The position numbers and the translations under genes are program-made. The notes below the pieces were generated by a model that saw only the letters and a list, made by a program, of their open reading frames with translations, did no database searches and had not been told where the DNA came from. From the NCBI RefSeq assembly GCF_901933205.1, contig NC_044581.1, forward strand, positions 13,729,501 to 13,793,500: a stretch of DNA of 64,000 bases. Reading direction: 5' to 3'. Positions 49,750-60,900 of the stretch are shown in pieces. Source of the stretch: Camarhynchus parvulus. Taxonomy: Eukaryota > Chordata > Aves > Passeriformes > Thraupidae. How positions within the stretch are numbered: position 1 is the first letter of the stretch; each line of letters begins with the position of its first letter.

Positions 49750-49935
49750 ATATAGTTACTCACCCACCAACACACCCAAGTCTTTCTCCCCAGGAATAGT
49801 CTCAGTCCATTCTCTGCCCAGCCTGTACCTGTGCAGAACCTTGCACTTGGCTTTGTTCAGATGTGTGAGGCTGGCCAAGAGGTCCCTTTCAACCTGTGAA
49901 AATCCCACTGGATGGCATCCCTTCCCTCCACTTAA
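49750..49935 (-). mobile_element. CR1 LINE ORF2 fragment, broken
   Basis: Minus-strand translation shows LNKAKCKVLH, then RYRLGREWTE and GEKDLGVLVGE. This is the C-terminal reverse-transcriptase region of CR1, just after the polymerase domain. Further upstream on that strand, gagggaagggatgccatcc matches the EGRDAI part in another frame. In-frame junk between the pieces shows small deletions or shifts, so it is a dead copy. It is surrounded by gene-free DNA. Confidence 0.8.
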
Positions 49936-50156
49936 GTACTTAAAGTGTGCCAATTTAAAGACACTTTATTTACAAACACACTCTGCTCTGAAAACCTGAC
50001 CTTGCCAATAAGCTTTTGGGAGGGATTCAGATGTTTAACTGTAATTTTGTAACTAGTTGTGATAGATGACAACTATATGTGTATAGTTAAACACCAATGT
50101 CCGGTATAATGGTTAAATTCTGACAACATTCTATAGAAACCTCTTGGGGACTAAAC

Positions 50157-50663
50157 TGTGAAAAACGCCAATCACTTGTTTTAAAAATTTTAAAAGTTTA
50201 ATCGTAATAAAATGGTTATAAAAATAGTAATACAATTAGAGTAATAATAATTTGGACGAATTGAATTAGGACAATATGAGACAATAGAGACGAAGAGTGG
50301 CGGATGTCCAGGTACCTTTTTCTGGGCAGCATGAGCCTGAAAAAGGACCCACGTTAACAAAGGATTAACCCTTAAAAGCAATAACCTGTTGCATATTCAT
50401 ACACGTCATACATGATGCATAAATTCCATTCAAATACAGGATTCTGTCTGGTCATCATCAACTTCTTCCTCTGAATCCTGACAGCGCCTTTGAGGCGGGA
50501 AGAAGTTTGTTTCTTCTGATAAGAGGGCAAGAAATTCTTTTTCTCTGAAAGATTTAGCTGTCCTGCGGCTGCTATTTCGCTGCAAGTGCTTTCTTTAAAA
50601 AAAATCGTACATAGCATAGTTTCTATTTTAACATTTTTTTATAACTCAAAACTATATTTAACA
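50157..50663 (-). mobile_element. LTR of an endogenous retrovirus-like element
   Basis: On the minus strand the block begins TGTGTTAAATATAG and ends AAGTGATTGGCGTTTTTCACA, with TG...CA termini and matching TGTG/CACA ends. The inner part includes gaggcgggaagaagtttg and ggattaacccttaaaagc on plus. I recognise it from memory as a widespread passerine LTR. There is no internal viral gene next to it, so it is probably a solo LTR. A clear target-site duplication was not found. It ends about 0.8 kb upstream of the SHCBP1 start codon. Confidence 0.6.
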
Positions 50664-50688
50664 CACTACTTAAGAGAATTAATACAGC

Positions 50689-50780
50689 ATTGGTGTCTGG
50701 GAAATGGGCACGGTGCTGTTGCTGCTGTGGAACAGCATTGGTGTTTGTGGAGCGGGCGCGGTGCTGCTCCATCGCCTGTC
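50689..50780 (+). repeat. Diverged tandem duplication of about 44 bp
   Basis: acagcattggtgtctgggaa begins one copy near 50689 and acagcattggtgtttgtgga begins a second near 50732. Each is followed by a matching gggcrcggtgctg segment. The pair lies between the LTR and the SHCBP1 island, and it could be part of the same insertion. Confidence 0.6.
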
Positions 50781-51071
50781 GGAAATCCACGGCAGCCCTC
50801 TCGTGGCCGCTGCTGTTCCGGAGCAATCGCCTTGGCTTCAATCCCCGCCGGCCCTCACTGGCACAGCTGGGAACGCGCGGAGTGGCCCCGGGAGAAGCTC
50901 TGGGGTATGACACGGCCGCTGTGTTACATCCTGATCAGGTGCTTGCTGTGTACGAACCCGCCAGGGCTGGAAGCAAGAGGGGCTGCCTGGCGCTCCAGAG
51001 AATGCCGTTCTGTTAGGTGTGGGCTGGGGTTCGTTTATTTGGGGTTCGTTCGTTGTTGATGATTATATTTT

Positions 51072-51073
<2 letters not shown>

Positions 51074-51103
<30 letters not shown>
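51074..51103 (+). repeat. Homopolymer of 30 T
   Basis: Thirty consecutive T residues, preceded by attatatttttc. On the minus strand it is a poly(A) run, but the sequence 5' of it on that strand is the SHCBP1 promoter, so it is not an obvious retroposon tail. Its true length is likely variable and hard to assemble. Confidence 0.9.
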
Positions 51104-51104
<1 letters not shown>

Positions 51105-51129
51105 AGAGTGCTGATTGTTGGATGCTTTC

Positions 51130-51900
51130 ACATTTTTTGCGGCTTGGCCGCTCTTTCTCTCCGGGCGCTGTGCCTCCGCTCTCGGCAGGGATGGCAGCCT
51201 GCCCGGCCGCCAGGCTGGCTGTGGAACGCCCGTTGCGGGCCGGGCCGGGGCGGTTCGTGGGTTCGGCTGTGCCGGACGGGGGAGGTTCCGGAGCGAGCCC
51301 CGCCGCACGGGGCCAGCGGCAGCTGCGGAGGGCCCCGCGCGCCAACGTCCGCCGCTGCCGACAGCCAATCAGAGCGGGGCTCTGCCTGCCGACGGCCAAT
51401 CAGAGCGAGGCGCTGCCGCCGCGAGCCAATGAGGGCGCGGCGCTGGCGCCGGCAGTTGCCCGGGCGGTTTGAAGCCGAGCGGACGGAATGGCGGAGTCGC
51501 GGCCGCCGGGACCGCAGGGGGACGGCCTGGACTCGCCGGCTGCCGGCGCCGCTCTCGGCCCCGCTCCCGCCCCTGGCCCCGTCCCGCGGGAGCGCCCCGA
51601 GCAGGCCGAGGGTACGGGCTGCGTGTGCCTGCGGGCAGGGAGGGCGCGGGGAGCCGGCAGGGCAGGGCAGCCCGCGCCCCGCGCTCGGGCGGTGCCCCAG
51701 GGATGCAGCGGCGTGGAGGGGACAGGAGGGCAGGGCAGGGCAGGGCAGGCCGTGCTGCCCGGGCTGGATCTGCCGCGGTTCGGATCCCCGCGGGCCGCGC
51801 CCCGGGCAGGGTAACGCCCGCTTGGCCGGACGGCCCCCGCACCGGCCCCGCGGCCGCACCCCGGCTCGGGCCGTGGGCACCGCGCTGGGAACGAGGGCTC
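51130..51900 (+). promoter_or_regulatory. SHCBP1 CpG-island promoter with CCAAT boxes and CHR
   Basis: A CpG-dense island covers the upstream region, exon 1 and the start of intron 1. Three same-orientation CCAAT boxes lie at 51365-51369, 51396-51400 and 51426-51430 (steps of 31 and 30 bp). They are followed by a MYB-like cagttg near 51453 and a TTTGAA at 51468-51473, 15 bp before the ATG at 51488. Evenly spaced NF-Y boxes with a downstream CHR (TTTGAA) are the known layout of G2/M genes controlled by DREAM and MMB. No TATA box is present. The 5' untranslated region is probably very short, or transcription starts around the CHR. Confidence 0.8.
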
Positions 51901-54900
51901 TGCAAATCAACTCTGCAAATGAACTCTAAAATGTGGTGGAGTATTTTCCCTGTTAATCGCGAAGTTCTGGTGTGTTTCTGAGTGCCTACCACGGCGCTGA
52001 AATGGGCGGCCAGGAACGTGTGTGGGTTTGAAACGCTTCCCCAAGGGTAAGTTTAGGCGTGCTGTAGAAGGCAGGTTCAGGACAGACCTTGGGCTGAGCA
52101 GATCTTTGGGAACAGAGGGGCGAGTGAGTGGTGATGTGACAGTTTGTGGAGTTTGCTTCACTCCCGCTCCTCTTCCCAGATCGGCAGCGGGAAGATGCCG
52201 AGAGTGACTGGAGTGCTGACTCCTGGAGTGACTATGGCAGCCGTGACAAGCCAGGGACTACTTTGGGAAGGACTGTGCCAGACGGGAACGTGCTTTTCCC
52301 GGATATTTTTCACACCGATCATCTTTTGTTTTATGAGCGATTCAGCGCTTACCAGGATTACATCTTGGGTGAGTAATTTTTTCGTACTAAAGTAAGGTAG
52401 TGTTAGTTTTCTTGTAACCTTAAACAATTCAGTTTAAATGAAGTCAATTGTATCTATTAAGCTGTGAGATGCTTTTAATAAAGGCGGTTGGAAAAGATAC
52501 AGTGTCCTGCCTGCTTATGCTGTAACCTCAGCTGCTCTAGCTGGTGGACCAAGAGGCAGCAATTTTGATATAAGTAAATACAATGTGAATGATGGAAAGG
52601 CAGAACTGTTAGTAAGTAGTGTATCCTGTGCCTTGTTTTAGCTGGTCTTCCTAATTTTTTTTTGTGTATATTGTAAATCTGTTTTAGATAAGGCACAGGT
52701 TATATGTTTAATACCATTGTATTATAATTTATTTAGTACTATTCTATTATCATGAGCATAACAGATGAAGTCCAACTTTGGAGGTGGTAGAGGAACATCT
52801 CAATTGTGTTGACTTTCATTTTCCAGTGATCTGGAGGAGTTTCCTTCCATTCCTTGCATAAATGTGGTGTCTTCAATTTCTTGTAGCTGATTGCAAAGCC
52901 TCTGAGGTGAAGCGGTTCATAGCTGAGTACCTGGAGAAGGTTCTGGAGCCCTCAGGCTGGCAGGCCGTCTGGCGCACCAACGTCTTCGACGTCCTCGTGG
53001 GGGTGAGTGCCTCACTGCTGCTCAGGCACTTGTCTCCACTTAACATAATTTCTCTAACAGACTTTTCAAGTCTCTCGGTGTCCATGTTTTGCAAATCTTG
53101 GATGTTCAAACTGGCAGTTCCATCGCATGGTTGAGGAGGGAAAAACTTTGTGGCCCCTCAGCTCTTTTCTGCCCACTTAGTGACAAAATGGCTTTCACTG
53201 GCCTGGACTGTCCCTTTGGATTGTTTGTATCCTGTGGACACTTTGAAAAATGAATCTCAAAGGAGTCCCAAAGGGCTGTGAAGTACTGATTTGAGTCTGA
53301 GGATATTGTTTTTAGCATTTTTTAAAAACAGCAGCACAAAAAAAAGAGGGATGGAGAAAAACTTACTGGCCTTGTTATGAGCATTATGAAGGATTTGAAT
53401 GAAGTTTTGGATGTGGAAAAGGCTCTCGAGCTGTGGGGTTGTGAGAAGCTTAACTCTGGGTTATCACTTCTGCTGAGGAGATGGCCTTGGCTGTAGGGTG
53501 CCATTTGTGTTGGTTGTGTGGGGTCAGTGGGGACCCAGCATGGCCCTGACTGAAGCACATCACGTTCCCCTCCCTGAGCTGGCCCTGCGGTTCTGAGGGA
53601 TTTCAGAGCTGTTTGTTCCCACAGGTGGTGAATGTGAATTTCCCAGCCCTGAAGGCAGTTGTGCAGCTCAGTGAGCCATTCCTGTGCGAGTCCCAGGACA
53701 GCAGCTTCACCCTGGAGTGCATGCAGGAGCTTCTGGAGCTGAAGGAACATCAGATCCTGCTGCAGGAGCTCTTTGTTGTTTATGATGAGTCAGGAGAGTT
53801 TGACCAGACAGCATTAGCCATAGAGCATGTCAGGTAGGACACCTGCACCCTGCTGCTACCCAGTGGGTTCTGTCCTGAATTCTTGGGCCATGCTAGCAGC
53901 CCCACAAACAAAGCTTTCCAAAGTCAATCTGATGACTGGTGCTCTGAGGAGACTGCTTTCCCTCTCTTTTTCCATCCCAGAGTTCTTTGGACTGTATCAC
54001 CTGTAGATTAATACACTGTTCTTTTTCTTCATTAACATTTTTCTGGATTTTTCTCTTTTTCTTGTCCCATTTTTCTTTCTTCATTTTGCCTCTTCCCCTA
54101 AATTTGCTCTTTATTCTTTAGGTGTCTCTTCACATATTCTATTTTTTTCTTCTTTATCATCTGCCTCTTTTCCACCTCCTTTTCTTTCAGGCACTACATG
54201 CTGTTTGAAACCTCTCTACAGATAGGCTGTGGGACTGGACAAAAAAGCTAAAACAGGAGCAATGACCTACATTGTCAGAGAAAAAGCTTAGCTGAAGGGT
54301 GATTGGCCAAAACCAAACAATCAGAAAGCCTCAGAGTCTGTAGTGTCAGTCTCGCTTTTCAAATCCTGGTTTTAGCTGTTCACTCCCTTTTGAGGAAGTA
54401 GAACACAGGTTGTTAGGAATTTTGAGCTTAGACACACAAAGTAAAGCTCTTCATGCAGGTAAGCAACAGGCAGGAAGGATGACTTTGTGTGTACTGAGCA
54501 GCCTAAGGTACAGCAATATGAATTTCTAGAGAGAGGTGAATTCTCAGCTTGGTTACATTGTGTTTCCAGTGCTGTTGACTCTGCTCTCCTGTGTGATTTA
54601 ACACTTTGCTTCCCAAGGTTCTTCTACCGCTGCATCTGGCGGACCTGGGACGAGGAGGAGGAGGATGAGTTTGATTACTTTGTGAGATGTGTTGAGCCCC
54701 GACTGAGACTGTGAGTGCTACACCTTTGCTGTTCTTAGGGCAGAACCACTGGGGTGTCATGTGGGAATAGGGACTCACAATTAGGTGTAGAAATCCCCTG
54801 TTGATTTGTAAGCCAAAGCAAGTTTGTTTTAACAGCATTCACTGTCTGCTGGTCAAAATCTTGTATGGAAAGAGAACACAGCTGAGGCTGCCACGATTTC

Positions 54901-57900
54901 TGAGCCTTGGTGTTCCATCAGATGGTGCCCCATACCCAGCAATAGTCATCCTCACACTCATATGAGTTTAATCCTAATAAAAGCTGCCATGGGATGCTCC
55001 AATTTTACCTCTGGGCATAAAATAAAAACCACAGCAGAGCTGAATGTAAACAAAAACTTTTAAATTGGTCATTCTCCAGGAGGAATGTATGTGAATCTTT
55101 CTCAGTTATTCTGATAAAGGCTTAGATATTACCTTCTAAATTGTTACTCCTTTTTTATGGCTGTGCTTATGCCTTTTTTTAGGGTGAGTTTCTGATAGTA
55201 GACAATCTTTCAAGGTGGATGGGCAGCTGTTTAGAAAGTAAAATGTTTGTGTCCAGATTTTTTTGGTTTTTCTGCTTCAAATAAAATGGAGCAGTGTTGA
55301 TGTAGACTGCAGAGAACCTTGACTCAAGGAACTGATGCAGAACTCCTCAGGTTCTCTCCAGCCTCATGTTTGGTCTGTGAGGATTGTGAATGTGCCCTGT
55401 GCTGACCCCTTGCTCTGACCTGCAGGCACTATGACATCCTGGAGCACCGGGTGCCTTCTGGGCTGGTAGCTGATTACCAGAACTTGTTATCTCAATGTGA
55501 AGAGCTCTATGAGAAGTTTTTAAATGTGAGGAACAGCATTTCAAGCAATGATTCAGACTCAGAAGCAGAAAACGTTTCCATGGTGGAAGGACTAAAATTG
55601 TATGACCAAGTGGAGCACATAAAACAAAGGCTAAAACTGATTGAGAATCCTCTGCTGAGGTAACTGGTGGGTTTGTGCAGGGAGGAGGCTCCTATGGGGA
55701 GTCACAGAACTCAGAGGAGGTGGGGACTGAAGGAGGAGCTATTGGCTCTGTTGCTTTTGTTGCAGGTATGTGTTTGGTTACCAAAAATATGGCAGCCTCC
55801 AGGCTAAAGGACTGAGATCAACAGGTGCCAAGGTCATTCATGTTGTGCCCTGGAACATGAAAGCAAATCTGCTCCAGCTGTTGACAAGAGACAAACTTTG
55901 CCCAGAATCTTGTGGAGCCTTAGAAATACAGGTGCAGTAGCAGGAATTGTCTGTCTGCTAATAGTTTTTCCTCTCGAGAAACAATGTGGAAGGATAAGTT
56001 AATTTACCACGTGCAAGATACTGCATTTGAAAGATACTACAGTGGTTAAAAAATCACTGTAATTTAAACAATAAGTGGTAAAATTGTATGATTCAAATAA
56101 TTTCTTTCAATTCATTTGTGCCGGTTGAGTACTCTATACAAGCAGCTTCCTGTGTGTAGGAAAGGAGATGAACCTCTAATAACTCTACAATGAAACACTG
56201 TAAGGCATGACACTTGAATTTAGTTTTGAAATGCCCATGTCTCTTGATGCTGCTGATAACTATGCTTCCTCCTTCAAACCCTAGATCATTTTCTTGCTTT
56301 GGTACTGTGTAGGAAATACATTTATTTTAGGAGCAGCCATGTTTAGTTTTAGTGAATTCAGACAAGACTTGCTGCTCCAGCAGTTAAGAAGAGGCTGAAT
56401 TCCTTGGACCCAAATGAAATGATTTGCTGTATTCTGATCATGTTCATGAGTTACAGATTGCCAGAATGGAGCCATGGGGAACATCCTGGAGTAACTTCTA
56501 GGCTATGAATCTGATTTTCTGACTTGGCAACTGAAAAAGTGCTCTTATTATGTTTACCCTGGAATTTGCTGGGAAGCAGTAAATGTCTAGTTTTTATTAA
56601 CTATTTGTCATCCTTCAGTATGGAATCCCTCAGTAATGTTTGTTAAGGATATCATCCTACCCTCTTTATCCAGGAAGAAGGATCATGTGGGCACTATTTA
56701 CCACTGTGGTATTTGAACTCTGTTTGGGGGTGACTCATACCAGGAGCAAACACAGGAGTATTCAGACTAGTTCTGATCTACTTGCTGAATTGTTTGGTTT
56801 TTATTTTCTTTACCTTCTATTTCTTTTTTTACCTTCTATTTCGACCTATTTATTTCTTCATGGCAAATTCATGGCACATCACTTAGGCACAATTGAAGTG
56901 TTGGCCTGGAACCAAGGCTATAGTGAAGTTTGCTTTGGGGTGCATGTGCTCTTTTATCTGTGTGTGCCCCAGTTTTCTCCTGGGGGAATGGATGTGACAC
57001 AAACATCCAAGTCATGTGTTAAGGCTGGTTTTGTCTGCAGAGGGCTACAATTCTTGAATTCAAAGTAGAAATTTTGTATTATTAATGCTATTGAAAGGGT
57101 TTCTTTAAAGCAAAAGCAGCAACATTGAATTGAAAGCAAGCTCTACAGGCATAAATGCATTCATTTTTACACATTCTTTGGGAGCTGATTGTATTTTTTT
57201 GTCTTTTGCAGTTCCACCGTGATCCACTAGCAGCTGTAAATGCCTGCTATGAAGGAGACAGAGTCATCATCTGTCCTGGCCATTATTTTGTGGATGGCAT
57301 GTTCTCCATTGCTGATTCAATAGAGCTAGAAGGTAGCAGGTTTGCTAGTCTAAAGATCTTTAAACAAGCAAATGGAATGTCCTAAACTAGCTCTGTGTAA
57401 GGGTTTACTCTTTGCAGAATTTACCAGGAACTTTTTTCTTCAAAGTATTCCTGTTTCTGCTATAGAGCTGTGCCTAATGCAGGGTGGAGTGAGCTGTTTA
57501 ATGAGCTTTAGTGCAGATAAACTGCAGATTTTGCTGATTAATAGCAAATTCATCATTTCGTCCTATTTGTCTGCATAAATGGTGATTATATAGATAATAG
57601 AGAGGATTCAACAGAAACCTAAGGGACTTGGTGGTTGTAATAGTGGAAACAGAAGTAATTCTGAGAGGCTTCTACTAACTTAGGAGTACTTCAGAAATGT
57701 CCTTGTTCTTCTCTGAGTGTCTGAATGTGCCTCAGGGGCAGCCTGAGCCCCAGTGCTGGTGCAGCCCAGGGAGTGCAGGGGGCAGGAGCCAGGAGGTGCA
57801 GTTGGGATTTACTGATCCTTGCTGATTTACTGAGGGGGGAGCAGGGGCTGCCAGCCTGGCTCTGAGTGAGTGAAGCGTGTGCGTGGAGGAGGCAACTTTT

Positions 57901-60900
57901 GATTAACACATGTTTTCTGCAGAAACAGAAACAACAGATGTGATTTTAGGATTTTTCTTACAAAATATTTATGTTTTAAATACTTCTGCTTTGCCTAGGA
58001 TATGTTGCTGTCTCTCCCTCATCATTCTTGATTTCTCAGTGTATCCCTTTGCTTTAGGCAGGCACACACTGTTGCAGTGCTGTAGTCTGTTTATCACTGG
58101 GGCTTCTGCAGCTGTTCAGATACTTATTTAGTTGCATTTTTATCTTGTCAAAGCTTCTTAATGAGAAGAAGGCTGAGGGTTTAATTTCCTGCTGTTCTGG
58201 ACTTTATTTTTCTTGTTTTATGAGTAATTTTCTTTCTTGCCCATCTCCTGTGTGTGTTTGATTTATGCAGACACACTGTGATAACCAGTGCACCTGCAGG
58301 ACAAGGGACATGGATGAAGTGCTTTATTTATCTCAAGAATGACATTGTTCTGAAATTGTGTGTGGTGCTATTTATTGCTTTTCTAGCTTTGAGGAAACTG
58401 AAATACAAATTGTGCAGTAACACACATTAAGGATGAGCTGCTCTATTTTAAGAAGCAAGGCATATAAATATGTATTTTTAGTACAAACCATGCTCTGAAT
58501 AAGAAGTACCTGTCAGGTATTTAATCTTCTAATAAGGACTCCTGTTAGATAGGGTATTATACCAGTAGGAGCAGCCAGGAACATTTGAAGTAGGAACATC
58601 AAGACAAACTCTGCTGGCACTAATCTGAGCAGCTGGCTGCTTTGGTGGCTTTTTTGGGATGGAGGGGTGACTCATGAAAGATATGTCACTTTGCTTAGTA
58701 GAACTTCTATTTTTTCCCAGCTACTGTGCAGTCAGTAGTGAGGTTGAAAGTATGAAGATTAGTAAATCAGGGATAAATTAAACCTTACAGGAACTAAATA
58801 AGGTTAAAGCAGTAGCAGCTGCAGGAAGTGATAACTTCCATGCCTGACAAGAAGGTGTTGCAGAGGCACCTAAGAACTTCCCTTCTGTTTGTGCCATGGT
58901 TGTGCAGCTGGCTGGGAACCTGCAGCATCAGCTGTGACAGTGGCACTGGGTGACAGTGGCCTTTGGCTGCTGTGGAGCCACTCAGGCTCAGGCAGGGGCG
59001 CAGCCCTGCTGGGGAGTGAGCAGCACTGGGCAGCAGGTGAATCTTCATTCTGGAGCTATTGCCTCAGAGGTGAGGTGTCAAGCAAGCTAAGGGCACTGTT
59101 AGAAAACTGCAGGCACTCTGCAGGACAGTCATTCCTAAAACTCCTGCTTTGGGTAATAACATCTTTCTCTAGTGGTGAGAAGTGAAACTTTTGCTGTCCT
59201 GTGCTGCTCTCTTTTACATGCTGGAACTGCCCCATGCCACCTCCTCTTCAGGGGTGACCATAAATCAGTAGCAGTGGGAACAGATTTCTAGGTAATATCA
59301 TGTGTTGAAGTATCAATCACTTAACTTGGCATTAAATGGCCTGTCTTTAAAACTTTCTGCCAACTCTTGTTCAAAGCTTTTTATTTTCATTTTGTTTTTA
59401 ACCTTTCTACTTGTATGTGGCACTGTTTATTTATTTATGTACTTGGTTAGAAGCTGGTATCCTGCTTGGGCACTTCTTATCTGTGTGTGCTTTCAGAAAA
59501 TGATAGGGCTCATGCTGCTGTAATGGATGTGGCATTATTGCTTTCCTTATCATGATTCTTGTCAGTGACAAGCAATAAAAGCTTTACATGCTCATAAATT
59601 TTCCTGTAAGTGCTTAAATGCTGACAACTGTGGATGGTTTAGTAAATCAGTCTTGGCATGTGCTTGTGAAAGCTGCTTTTTAAACTGAATTAATCTGGAA
59701 GCCTGTGCAAGACAGGAGCACTGAATTTTTCCCCAAATTCCATGTGAATAGGGAAGCTGAATGAAGCATGCTAACAGTATCAAGCCCTTTGCACTTTTTT
59801 TCCCTCGTGTTGTGGTGTGACTGCTTTTTCCCTCTGTGTTCTTGGGAACCTCTGCCTGCTGTGGTGAACTTCTGTCCTTTGACAGCAGACTGGAGATGCC
59901 TGTGTGTCCTCAATCCCTCCTGTTCTGTTGGTAACTTCTGGGAGTGACAGCTTTGGCCTTGGCAAAAGTGAGCTCAGTTACCCATTTGTTCAACTTTCTC
60001 AGGTAACTTTGCATTTTGTTGTGTGCCATTCAAGTAAGGTAACTTTTGAGTTTAGTTTGGAGTCCCTGTACCTTGGCACAGAAGGGATGTAAGGTGTAGC
60101 CTGGTCACTTGTTGGAGATCTTATTCAAGGCATTAAAACATCAAGCTTTAAACTTCTGTCATTGATTTAAATGTCTGTTATGTACTGAGCACTTCATTGT
60201 CCCCAGATGTTCTCTGAGCTTGCATCTCTCACCTCTGCCCTTAGGCTATGGCCTGCCAGATGATGTCGTGATAGAAAAACAAGGGAAAGGAGACAACTTC
60301 TTTGACTGTACAGGAGCCAATGTAAAGATCTCCAATCTGAAGTTAGTGCAGCATGATGCTGTGGAGGGGATTTTAAGTAAGTGTAAAAGCATCTTGACCT
60401 TTTTGTGACTCTTTCATATTTAGAGTTAAAGCTGGGAACCAGTGTTGCAGTTTAACAAAATATTGTAAAGAGGAGCCCTACAGGTATACATATCAAATCT
60501 TCTCCCTCTTTTTTTTAACTTGCTTATGATGTAGAAATCAAAATAACTTCTGTTTGTACTTTCAAGCTCTTGTGGCTCTTACACTTTATTCTTCTACTGG
60601 GATAAGATCATTAACTTGATCTTGTTCTGCTGTTAAGGCAGCCTGGCTCTGAGTGCAGCACAGCCTCTGTCAGGCTGCCTGGAAATGGAAACAATTCTGC
60701 TTTGCACAGAAGAGCCCCCATGGCAATATTCAGCTGTAGCTGACCCCAGCCAGTGCTCCAGTGAGGAGCAGCACATGCTGTAGGAATGCTGTAGAACTTT
60801 GTTTCCAGCACCTTCACACTGACATTCAGCTAAGTCTGAGTTGTATCCAAGGAGTTTATTGGCTGTGGCCTTGTCTTTGCAGAAGATGCTAACTAATATT

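Larger units (their letters stand above)
35300..50156. other. Intergenic region between H3-like receptor and SHCBP1
   Basis: In about 15 kb of moderately A/T-rich DNA I can support no protein gene. Open frames are short and without family resemblance; the longest (46294-46863) is discussed as a finding. Identified contents are an inverted repeat at 37250-37310, a CTCF-like motif at 38992-39004, A/T-rich simple repeats near 43110-43310 and 43603-43640, and CR1 remnants near 47083-47240 and 49750-49935. Confidence 0.6.

Noticed and set aside
49703..49999. 98-codon plus-strand frame
   Set aside because: It is the antisense of a broken CR1 ORF2 fragment, whose real frame is on the minus strand.
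50372..50617. 81-codon minus-strand frame
   Set aside because: It lies wholly inside the LTR and does not resemble a viral or host protein.
51102..51929. Long open frames on both strands over the SHCBP1 island (up to 275 codons)
   Set aside because: They arise from GC-rich sequence lacking stops. Only the frame from 51488 continues into conserved SHCBP1 exons.
54190..54260. Possible extra SHCBP1 exon after a strong pyrimidine tract
   Set aside because: The frame closes within about 20 codons, no donor follows, and exons 4 and 5 already join in frame as in human.
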